A stretch of DNA of 64,000 nt. Source: Vibrio sp. BS-M-Sm-2 (lineage in GTDB: Bacteria; Pseudomonadota; Gammaproteobacteria; Enterobacterales; Vibrionaceae). The stretch is from positions 1,116,001 through 1,180,000 of the forward strand of contig NZ_CP167895.1 in the NCBI RefSeq assembly GCF_041504345.1. Direction: 5' to 3'. This document shows, piece by piece, positions 1-6,856 of this stretch. The position numbers and the translations under genes were made by a program. Below the pieces are notes generated by a model, which had not been told where the DNA came from, searched no databases, and saw only the letters and a list, made by a program, of their open reading frames with translations. Within the stretch, counting starts at the first letter, position 1. The number at the start of each line of letters is the position of its first letter.

Positions 1-156
1 CTCTTTGATGCTGATACTGTTGCTATTTACTCAACAACGGAAGACTTTTTATCTTTGACTGCATTCTATGAAGAGCCTAATAAAAGGCAGATAACGTTTA
101 GGTTAATTCTATCCAAGGTTTTTAATAAGGAACATTATAAATGCGGTTTATTATAA
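1..156 (+). CDS. C-terminal end of a probable ToxR-like membrane regulator (partial)
   Basis: An open frame enters from the left edge and runs 51 codons to a TAA at 154-156. Only the tail of the protein is visible, with one cysteine five residues before its last residue (HYKCGLL). The frame overlaps the start of the next gene by 16 bases, which implies translational coupling. The next product looks like ToxS, and toxR-toxS pairs are normally adjacent. I therefore infer that this is the periplasmic end of a ToxR-like transmembrane activator. Periplasmic cysteines are known in ToxR. The fragment carries no domain that proves this, and the DNA-binding part would lie outside the window. Confidence 0.5.
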   Translation, partial: LFDADTVAIYSTTEDFLSLTAFYEEPNKRQITFRLILSKVFNKEHYKCGLL

Positions 157-647
157 TTATAATTCTAACTCTAGATATAATCGCAGCAATGTTAAGTTTT
201 ATAGTATATTACTCTAAATATGATATTACGGGGCCTTTATGGGAAATTGATGAGGTGATACTGAGTCAAAATGTAGACATAGGGACCAAAGAAAACGCCA
301 AATTCCACTTGGTTAAAGCTAAGTTTACACTATTGTATTTCTCCGATGGAAAGTTTACGGCATCTATTACTGCAGAGACCGATTACAAGAATGGATTGAA
401 AGAGTCGGTTACACAGGAGTTTATGGGAAGTTGGGTGAGGCAAGGGGAATACATTGATATGAGGATAGATGACTCTCATTCTATAATGGGCTATCCAGAC
501 GACCAAACGCTTGTCGATAGAATTGATTATTACGCAAGAATCGCATTGGATCAGAGCTACATTGTTAACTATTACAAGGGAAGACTTGTTCTGATTTCTT
601 CTCATGCGGGGGGACCTATGTTGACTCTTTTCCCTACATCAGTCTAA
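141..647 (+). CDS. ToxS-like inner-membrane regulatory partner
   Basis: This 168-residue protein has a hydrophobic segment at about residues 3-24 and then a periplasmic domain, so it is probably an inner-membrane-anchored protein facing the periplasm. Layout and length match ToxS, which protects and assists ToxR. The end (residues about 144-168, GRLVLISSHAGG then LTLFPTS) resembles the end of ToxS, and the middle (GKFTASITAET, then SWVRQGEYIDMRI) follows the same pattern. AAGGAA lies just upstream of the ATG, and the start overlaps the preceding frame, so the two genes are likely coupled. ToxR/ToxS-like pairs can control fimbriae (for example PsaE/PsaF in Yersinia), and a fimbrial operon starts 5 kb downstream. 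Control of that operon is inference. Alternative: a VtrC-type partner protein. Confidence 0.6.
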   Translation: MRFIIIIILTLDIIAAMLSFIVYYSKYDITGPLWEIDEVILSQNVDIGTKENAKFHLVKAKFTLLYFSDGKFTASITAETDYKNGLKESVTQEFMGSWVRQGEYIDMRIDDSHSIMGYPDDQTLVDRIDYYARIALDQSYIVNYYKGRLVLISSHAGGPMLTLFPTSV

Positions 648-650
648 GTT

Positions 651-690
651 AGGTTTTCATCTACCATAAAACCTAAATTTATATTTTTTT
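651..690 (+). terminator. Rho-independent-like terminator after the ToxS-like gene
   Basis: The arms AGGTTTT (651-657) and AAAACCT (668-674) form a 7-bp stem with a 10-base loop, followed by a T-rich stretch. The stem is AT-rich, so it may be weak. It sits directly after the stop codon at 647. Confidence 0.45.
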
Positions 691-808
691 ATACTTAAGT
701 TTGCGTGTGATTTAGGATGGCATTTGTGTGATTCACAGAGATTCACTGTAACTTCCATGCGTTAAGTCAAAGAATGTGGGGAATTATTTGACCTCGTGAC
801 TTTGACCT

Positions 809-1612
809 ATGCCATTTTCATCATATCTGAAAACCAAGCTAAACGATAACGAGTTTAGTTCTAAATCCATCATTGCTAAGTTGCAATTGTTTAGTTCATC
901 GTTCGACAAGTTGGATCCAGTTACGCTCAGTCGTTGGGTAAATGGACGAACAATTCCCGCTCTAGAAAAGCAACTGTTAGTAGTACGTTGTTTCGACTTC
1001 AACTTTTACCCTAATCTACAACACATTATTGCACCTGCTGTTCCCCGTTCACAGTTCACAGTTTACGAATCGCTTTTCAATAATGTTGAGTCATCGTATC
1101 ACAGCATACTGACTTATAAAGAAGCATCCGACTCGAGATTGAAACCCTCTATCGAGAAAGTTAACTGGTCTAAGCTGCAGTGTTTATTACCAGGGTTTTA
1201 TGAATCTACTTTGTCTTATAACCGCGCCCTTCCCGTTTTAAATCGACTAGATGAAAATAATGTGACTTTCTGTTCATTGCGTAGTAGAGACAAAGTCATA
1301 TCACATCTATCGATTAGTCATGATATTAATTATTTGAAAGCGATGTTTGGCCATAACGTAAATATTGACTTCGATAAGGAATCAGTCGTTTTTAATGTTG
1401 GATATTACTCTAATAGAGAACATTACAAAATATTAGTAGGGCTGCTTCTAAACCATATTTGTTATCATCATGAGAAAATTGAAGATTTTTATGTAATTGC
1501 AAGAGGCATGGGTTTTCTAAAATTAATTGAGAGCTTTGGGGGGAGCTATTATCAGCTAATAAAGAAGATAATGCTATTGGCAATGTTTATTTACTCAAGA
1601 TGGATTTTATGA
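809..1612 (+). CDS. HTH regulator with possible acyltransferase-like C-terminus, frameshifted
   Basis: The 267-residue open frame begins with a region of about 70 residues that reads like a Cro/C1 (XRE) helix-turn-helix, with LDPVTLSRWVNGRTIP as a likely recognition segment. The C-terminal half (FYVIARGMGFLKLIESFGG near residues 227-245) resembles a GNAT-type fold, but weakly. The last 23 residues look like frameshift product: adding one G to the G6 run at 1538-1543 opens a frame to TAG at 1681-1683 with a more protein-like end (SANKEDNAIGNVYLLKMDF...). The gene may therefore really be 809-1683, about 291 residues. The ribosome site before ATG 809 is poor. The DNA target is unknown; the genes on either side suggest a local regulator. 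Confidence 0.5.
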   Translation: MPFSSYLKTKLNDNEFSSKSIIAKLQLFSSSFDKLDPVTLSRWVNGRTIPALEKQLLVVRCFDFNFYPNLQHIIAPAVPRSQFTVYESLFNNVESSYHSILTYKEASDSRLKPSIEKVNWSKLQCLLPGFYESTLSYNRALPVLNRLDENNVTFCSLRSRDKVISHLSISHDINYLKAMFGHNVNIDFDKESVVFNVGYYSNREHYKILVGLLLNHICYHHEKIEDFYVIARGMGFLKLIESFGGSYYQLIKKIMLLAMFIYSRWIL

Positions 1613-1723
1613 GAACAATAACGAATCCATTCGTGTTTTCTTTGCTGAAGGAATTATATGAAACTTATAAAGATATAAATTAGTACATTTTAGATAGTTA
1701 ACAATACGTTTGTAAAATTTATT

Positions 1724-1746
1724 ACTAGTCTAGTCGACTAGTCTTT
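1724..1746. promoter_or_regulatory. Perfect inverted repeat, operator or weak terminator
   Basis: ACTAGTC (1724-1730) and GACTAGT (1736-1742) form a perfect 7-bp inverted repeat around the 5-base spacer TAGTC, followed by CTTTT. It lies between the HTH gene and the lipoprotein gene. It could be an operator for a dimeric regulator or a weak terminator. The T-run is short, so an operator is at least as likely. Confidence 0.35.
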
Positions 1747-1792
1747 TATGACAACATCATAATTGATATATAAAAATACAAGGATAATTATT

Positions 1793-1822
1793 ATGCAAAA
1801 ATTAATGAGAGTGAATTGCTAA
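1793..1822 (+). CDS. Nine-codon leader ORF overlapping the lipoprotein start
   Basis: ATG 1793 opens a 9-residue frame (MQKLMRVNC) ending at TAA 1820-1822. Its stop overlaps the ATG of the lipoprotein gene as TAATG. AAGGATAATTATT in front of it is a usable ribosome site, whereas the large gene has none of its own close by. This looks like translational coupling through a short leader, or a decayed former start. No function is implied for the peptide. Confidence 0.35.
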   Translation: MQKLMRVNC

Positions 1823-4638
1823 TGTTCATTAATTCAAGATACAAAGCTAGAAAATCGATAGTGGCACTTATGATTGCGCTAGTAACCGGTTGTAATGGAA
1901 CATCTGATGACGGTAGCACGTCTCCTGGAAATAGTGGGCAGCTTCCTCCCCCAAGTGAGGGGACGTCGACTTTAAGTGCTGAAAATACGGTCAATTTATC
2001 ACGAAATATGTCCTCTTCTCATGTGTTACTTGAGGGGAAAATACACTCGTCCTCTCAGAAAGGGAATAACATTGTCAGCTCTGTTAGCCCATTAACCGAT
2101 CTCGAGTCATGTCAAGATATCTCAGTCGATTCTACAGGTTATTCGGTGAACTTCGATGATTTTGTCGGTGTTTGCGTATATAAATACGATGCAACAAACT
2201 CAGCCGTTCCTGACCAGAGAGCGTCTGCGTATGCCATTTCGGTCGCGCAGAAAAGTGTTGATAATGAAGTAGCGCTCTTTACGTCTATTTCAGAAACGAC
2301 ACTTGTGGGTGAAACTCTGGTTATTGATCTGAAAAACGATCCTAACTTTGTAACGCAAGTACCTGAAGGTTACACGATGGATCAAGACGTCACGCTCGTT
2401 GGTGAAGGTGAGGCAACGGCAGATGATACTAATCAAACTATTACCTACACACCCACAGAAGACTCTGGCTTTGCAAAAATTATTTACTCTTACAGTAATG
2501 GCAGTGAGGTCAAATTAGGAAATATTGCGATTTCTGTATCAACGTCTGCGAACGCCGCGCCTATCGCGCCGCGCATCGATTATTCAAATGATCCAAATGG
2601 ATCAAGAGTCAATGCCAACGAAGAGGTGATTATCGATTTATCGACTTATGTTTCTGACGAAGACGGTGACTCACTTCAATTAATTTATGTTGATTCTTGG
2701 AACGCTGCGGTTTCACCTTTAGATACTGAAGATATGAATAACCTCAAGCTAAGGTTTGAAACAACAAAAGTAGGTGAACACTTTGTATCATATGTAGTTT
2801 CTGACCATTACGGTGGTTATGCCACAGGCATGTTGCGGATAGAAGTATATGACTCAGAAGCCGCCCCGAATTGGGGAAATCTTCCCTTAGATATGAAATA
2901 TTACTTCGCACCGCTGGTTAAATCTGAAGCGGACGCCCAAGGCGTGACTTACACCAGTACTCACCTTGACGTAGGTGCTAACAATGCAAATGTAGCGACA
3001 TTTAACTTCCAACAAGCAAAAGACTTGTGTAAAGCAAGTGGAAGGCTTCCAACCGCCGAAGAGCTAGCGGCATTAGCCAATATTGGAGGTGTTGGGCCTG
3101 CCGCGTACGACGGGTGGCCAGTCGAGATTGACTATTGGGCGCTTGACAGTGGTTCGGCGTCCATTGTTAGCTTGAAGTCCGGCCAAACAAGCGAAACCCC
3201 AAATGCAGGGGGGCAATATGTCACATGTGTAGGTGAAGGTGGCTACCGTATAGACAGTGCCAAGTCCAAATTGGTAGCGATTGGTGATGGAGAAGATCAA
3301 GCAAGTGTCGCAGTTCAGGCTACTTTCAATGGTGAACCTCTAGAAGGTATGACGGTGGAGGGCGCTGTGACTGGGAGCGCAAATCTGGTAAGTACTTCCC
3401 TTAAAACCGACGCAAACGGATACGCAAGCTTTAACGTGGTGGATGCGATATCTGAGCAGGTCACCTTTACAACCAACTTAGAAAACAGCACTTTCACACC
3501 ATCTGTGCAGCTACAGTTTACTGGTAACCCTAACACGGCGGACTTGCAACTTACCGCGGTAACGGATAACCAACCAATGAGTGGAGTGAACGTTTTTGAG
3601 TCATCTTTGAAAGACGCCACCGGGGCTCCAGTGGCTGGACAAAAGATTGATTACAAAAATTTAGATCACTTGACTTTCACATTATCGAGTGAATTAACGA
3701 ATAATGATGGAAAGCAAACCGTATCGGTGTCGACTGACGTACAAGGAGAGGATGAATACCCATACGTAGTGGATGCAACATATATTCGCCCCGATGAGTC
3801 CCAAGACACCCAATCACTGAATATGACCTTCTCGAATGGTCGATTAGAATCTGTTTCAAGCAAATCAGGGAATAACGCATTCGATCTTCAACACCCAAAC
3901 TCTGTAACCGTTGTAGTGAGTGATGAGAGAGACACCCCGAACGAGGTAACGCTAAGAATTAAGGGACCGGCAGTCTTTACATCAAACGGAGGTAAAGAAC
4001 TAAGTACAGATGCCTACACCCAGGCTATAGGTTCACTGCACTTTCTAACCCAGACTATTAAATACGACAACGAAAACGACAAAGAGAAGAACTCACTAGA
4101 CAACATAAACTACGAAGTCGTAGTTACAGCGTACGGCGACACGATAACCACACCACAATACTTTACAAGGATTCCGCAAGCAGTAGGGAAGTCGGGTACA
4201 GTCTACGTCCAGTTACCTCGAAAAGAGGATGGGGAACCCTACACGGAAGAAGAACGAAAGACGGAATGCCAGGCCCGCGGTTTGTACACACCGGTAAACG
4301 AAATAGAAGGTTTTAACTGGGCCGCAGATCTGGGGTTCACATATTATGCTGATAGCATCTACGATACACCGGAAGCTGCGCAGAGTCTCCTAGACATGGG
4401 ATGGCAGTTCACCCAACGCCAACCAGGTTCAAGCACTTCAAATCTGACGTTCGGTGTGAACGGACGCTGTAAATCAGGGTGCACGAATTACTTTACGAGC
4501 CTCTGGTCCCAAGCGCATAAAAAAGTTCCGGGCGAACACGACGAATGGGCAGAATGGGTAGTGGACAGCAGTTTCTACCAAGGCGATGCATTCGCATCGG
4601 AAAGGAACAACCTGATATGTGTGGTCCCAAAACTGTAG
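1822..4638 (+). CDS. Large lipoprotein with Ig-like and two lectin-like domains, possible adhesin
   Basis: Starting at ATG 1822 the product has 938 residues. A lipoprotein signal ends in the lipobox LVTGC with Cys at 24, followed by a Ser/Gly-rich linker, so it should be anchored in the outer membrane. Residues about 240-345 look cadherin-like (DEDGDSLQL). Residues about 360-473 look like the C-type-lectin-like adhesion domain of intimin/invasin-family proteins (LCKASGRLPTAEEL, then YWAL, then YVTCV). Residues about 474-680 look like two Big-1-type Ig domains. A second lectin-like domain with paired cysteines ends the protein (about 793-938). Lipoproteins with a C-terminal lectin fold are known targets of diversity-generating retroelements, and a reverse transcriptase follows 78 bases later. 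The 3' third differs in codon choice from the 5' part. An adhesin role is inferred from domains only. Confidence 0.65.
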   Translation: MFINSRYKARKSIVALMIALVTGCNGTSDDGSTSPGNSGQLPPPSEGTSTLSAENTVNLSRNMSSSHVLLEGKIHSSSQKGNNIVSSVSPLTDLESCQDISVDSTGYSVNFDDFVGVCVYKYDATNSAVPDQRASAYAISVAQKSVDNEVALFTSISETTLVGETLVIDLKNDPNFVTQVPEGYTMDQDVTLVGEGEATADDTNQTITYTPTEDSGFAKIIYSYSNGSEVKLGNIAISVSTSANAAPIAPRIDYSNDPNGSRVNANEEVIIDLSTYVSDEDGDSLQLIYVDSWNAAVSPLDTEDMNNLKLRFETTKVGEHFVSYVVSDHYGGYATGMLRIEVYDSEAAPNWGNLPLDMKYYFAPLVKSEADAQGVTYTSTHLDVGANNANVATFNFQQAKDLCKASGRLPTAEELAALANIGGVGPAAYDGWPVEIDYWALDSGSASIVSLKSGQTSETPNAGGQYVTCVGEGGYRIDSAKSKLVAIGDGEDQASVAVQATFNGEPLEGMTVEGAVTGSANLVSTSLKTDANGYASFNVVDAISEQVTFTTNLENSTFTPSVQLQFTGNPNTADLQLTAVTDNQPMSGVNVFESSLKDATGAPVAGQKIDYKNLDHLTFTLSSELTNNDGKQTVSVSTDVQGEDEYPYVVDATYIRPDESQDTQSLNMTFSNGRLESVSSKSGNNAFDLQHPNSVTVVVSDERDTPNEVTLRIKGPAVFTSNGGKELSTDAYTQAIGSLHFLTQTIKYDNENDKEKNSLDNINYEVVVTAYGDTITTPQYFTRIPQAVGKSGTVYVQLPRKEDGEPYTEEERKTECQARGLYTPVNEIEGFNWAADLGFTYYADSIYDTPEAAQSLLDMGWQFTQRQPGSSTSNLTFGVNGRCKSGCTNYFTSLWSQAHKKVPGEHDEWAEWVVDSSFYQGDAFASERNNLICVVPKL

Positions 4639-4650
4639 CTCATAAAGCAT

Positions 4651-4680
4651 AGGGCACCAATATGGTGCCCTTTTTTGTTG
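4651..4680 (+). terminator. Strong hairpin terminator after the lipoprotein gene
   Basis: GGGCACCA-ATA-TGGTGCCC is a perfect 8-bp stem with a 3-base loop followed by TTTTTT, 13 bases after the stop codon. It is a good intrinsic terminator. In known diversity-generating retroelements a GC-rich hairpin just past the variable region also helps mark the target, so a second role is possible but unproven. Confidence 0.8.
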
Positions 4681-4716
4681 AGTCTTATTTAGCACCCGAG
4701 GAACGTAGAACTCCTG

Positions 4717-5526
4717 ATGTTGTTAAATGGTGAAAGAACAATGATCGAACAAGTGATTAATAATTTAGATGTGGCCTACCGTAAAATTTATCAAAGTAAA
4801 TGCAAAACAAATGAAAGTAATGATTTGTGGCATCTTGCTCATGATTGGGGCAATCAAAGGGCGGAAATAAGTGATATGTTGCGACGGGAGTCATATCACT
4901 TTAGCCCCGTTCGTAGTTATGAGTACAAAGACAACAAGTATCTTTATACGTTTAGAACCGTAGACGCTTTGGTGATCAAAGCCATCGCGTTAACGTTAAT
5001 TGAAGTATTGCCGAGATCTCCTTTATGTCATTCATACAAAGGGCATGGCGGTGTAAAGCAGGCCCTAGCGAGAGCACAGGTATGTGAGGGCACATACCTA
5101 TTAAAGACAGATGTACAAGACTATTACGCCTCGATAGATCATTTTCTTTTATTAGAAAAACTCTCTGCTTATACAACTCTGGATTTGCTACGCCTAATAT
5201 ACAGAGCATTAAAATGTCTGAATATGCATTTAATATCGATTGAAAAAGGTTTACCTCGGGGATCTGCCATGTCACACGTATTAGGTAATTTCTATTTACA
5301 TGAGTTGGATATGATTTTTTCTCAACGCTGGACAACACAGCGTTACATTCGATATATGGACGATATTCTGGTGGTAACAAACTCTAAAGGTGCATTGAGA
5401 AGAGCTGATAAAACGATTAAGAAAACGTTAACTGAACTTAATCTAAAATGCTCATATAAGAAAAGCTATATAGGGCAGTTGTATGACGACAAGGAGTTGT
5501 TATTTCTTGGTGAAAATTTGAATTAG
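4717..5526 (+). CDS. Stand-alone reverse transcriptase, type not assigned
   Basis: This 269-residue protein carries the core of a retroelement-type reverse transcriptase. LLKTDVQDYYASID (about 128-141) has the first catalytic Asp, and YMDD (213-216) is the catalytic box. KGLPRGSAMSHVLGN (about 177-191) sits where group II RTs have QGxxxSP and DGR RTs typically have GxxxSQ; here the motif ends in SH. There is no maturase, thumb extension, endonuclease or fused domain, and I see no group II intron RNA or retron-like ncRNA around it. It is shorter than most DGR or intron RTs. ATG 4741 is an alternative start, since ATG 4717 has its GAGGAA box about 15 bases away. Its place behind a lectin-domain lipoprotein suggests a DGR-like partner, but no template repeat was found. 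Alternatives are a group-II-like solitary RT or a defence RT. Confidence 0.8.
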   Translation: MLLNGERTMIEQVINNLDVAYRKIYQSKCKTNESNDLWHLAHDWGNQRAEISDMLRRESYHFSPVRSYEYKDNKYLYTFRTVDALVIKAIALTLIEVLPRSPLCHSYKGHGGVKQALARAQVCEGTYLLKTDVQDYYASIDHFLLLEKLSAYTTLDLLRLIYRALKCLNMHLISIEKGLPRGSAMSHVLGNFYLHELDMIFSQRWTTQRYIRYMDDILVVTNSKGALRRADKTIKKTLTELNLKCSYKKSYIGQLYDDKELLFLGENLN

Positions 5527-5649
5527 CATGCTTTGTTGTTATTTGTTGGGTTGGTGTTAATTATCTATTTTATCAACATGTATAGTTCGTTCCGTCTTCA
5601 GCAGTCTGTTGAAGCGTTTAATTTTTATATTTAATACAAGAGTTTAATA

Positions 5650-6255
5650 ATGAAAAAGTTAATTTTAGTTAGTCTTATCTCATCATTTGTTTCAGCTGCT
5701 GCTTTTGCAGCCCCAGGTGCAAGTAAAGGCCCAGCACCAGACGAAGGTAGCGTTGATACAACAAGTGCGACACTAACTTGGGAAGCAGATGTGCCTGTAA
5801 TTATCCCAGGCGCATGGGTTACTTTTACAGGTGAAGGCGGTTCGATGACGTTGACCTCTGGTGATCTGAATGTAGAAGCAGATGGTTCATTCGCTGCATC
5901 ACCAATCAAGCTAGAGCTTCATACTTATGATGAACCAACAAACACTCCAGGAGAACTTGTTCAAGTTGGTCAAGACCAATTTAATGGAATGAGTGTTGAC
6001 AGTATTAATTACTCGGTAACCGCGCCTACATTTTCTAGCCTAAAGGGTACAGATGTTTCAAACGTAGTTGCAAAAGTTAGCATGGATGAGAAGCTAGTTG
6101 CTGTTGATGCAAAAATCCCATCGACTAGCTCTGAGACATCTTGGACAGTAGCGGGTTCCGATATAGCGGCAATGGTCGGTGGTGACACCATTACAGCAAC
6201 AACGGTTGTTCGAGCTGATGTTGCATTTGCCTCTAGTGGCCCGCTAGAAGGTTAA
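5650..6255 (+). CDS. Probable major pilin of an alpha-type chaperone-usher fimbria
   Basis: The product has 201 residues with a clear Sec signal peptide ending in AAAFA-AP (cleavage near 20-21). The mature part is rich in Ser, Thr, Val and Gly and free of Cys, as expected of CS1/CFA-I-class pilins. It is the first gene of an operon that continues with minor subunit, usher, chaperone and tip genes, the usual place of the major subunit. A strong hairpin follows directly, which would keep pilin expression above that of the other genes. Pilin identity rests on signal, composition and context, not on a diagnostic motif. AAGAG precedes the ATG. Confidence 0.6.
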   Translation: MKKLILVSLISSFVSAAAFAAPGASKGPAPDEGSVDTTSATLTWEADVPVIIPGAWVTFTGEGGSMTLTSGDLNVEADGSFAASPIKLELHTYDEPTNTPGELVQVGQDQFNGMSVDSINYSVTAPTFSSLKGTDVSNVVAKVSMDEKLVAVDAKIPSTSSETSWTVAGSDIAAMVGGDTITATTVVRADVAFASSGPLEG

Positions 6256-6271
6256 CCTTAGATATATGTAC

Positions 6272-6300
6272 AGGGCTGGGAAACCAGCCCTTAATTTTTT
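6272..6300 (+). terminator. Intra-operon hairpin (attenuator) after the pilin gene
   Basis: AGGGCTGG-GAA-ACCAGCCCT followed by TAATTTTTT lies between the pilin stop (6255) and the next start (6312). It has the form of an intrinsic terminator inside an otherwise continuous operon, as often seen after major pilin genes, and would lower transcription of the usher genes. Confidence 0.7.
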
Positions 6301-6311
6301 GGAAAGTATAA

Positions 6312-6839
6312 ATGACACCACCCTTAAAGTTAAATATTTATCTATTGTTGATGTTTTTCTGTTCCACTACGATGGCAGAAACCTCTCAAACTAAAGTTCT
6401 TCAGCTAAATGCACACATCGATAATGAAGATTTCTTTTCATATCAGGTTACAAAGTTTGGGTTTGATGAATCTCAGCTTCTCGTTAATTACAATCGTTTT
6501 ACAGAGAGCTTTTATTCGGAATCAACCGACCTTATCTTGGAAACGGATATTCCGGTAGGCTTTTCAGCGGGTTTTGAGTTAGTTGCAAAAAATCTTTCGA
6601 GTGTTTGCGAAAACGCTGCTGGAGAGATTGTTCAGAAAGACTTTGCAAGCTATTGGATTGATGGGGAGGAGCTATTTCAGGATGCTCCTCTTCACTTCGA
6701 TAGTTTTAACAACGCTAGCCGACTTTATCTTAACGATAATCGAGAGTTTACTGTGAACTTTGAAGCTTTACCAAATTTCGATGTTAGTAAGGCATATTGT
6801 AAAGGTGCGGCAACATTGCTTGTCTCGTTGGATTTTTAA
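6312..6839 (+). CDS. Probable minor fimbrial subunit
   Basis: This 175-residue secreted protein has a signal peptide ending near TTMA-ET (residue 22). It ends in an alternating hydrophobic segment (ATLLVSLDF), as subunits of chaperone-usher fibres do for donor-strand pairing. Two Cys residues (in SVCENA and AYCKGA) could form a disulfide. It lies between the pilin and usher genes and has GGAAAG before its ATG. It could also be an accessory periplasmic protein, since similarity to known subunits is too weak to decide by eye. Confidence 0.5.
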   Translation: MTPPLKLNIYLLLMFFCSTTMAETSQTKVLQLNAHIDNEDFFSYQVTKFGFDESQLLVNYNRFTESFYSESTDLILETDIPVGFSAGFELVAKNLSSVCENAAGEIVQKDFASYWIDGEELFQDAPLHFDSFNNASRLYLNDNREFTVNFEALPNFDVSKAYCKGAATLLVSLDF

Positions 6840-6856
6840 AGATTTAAGAAGTAGCT

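Noticed and set aside
4717..5526. Retron or group II intron
   Set aside because: No msr/msd-like RNA, no intron domain V/VI structure and no maturase or endonuclease domain is visible around the RT.
4639..5650. Template repeat for a diversity-generating retroelement
   Set aside because: I compared the lipoprotein 3' end by eye with both gaps around the RT gene and found no similar stretch, so a DGR is not called as a feature.
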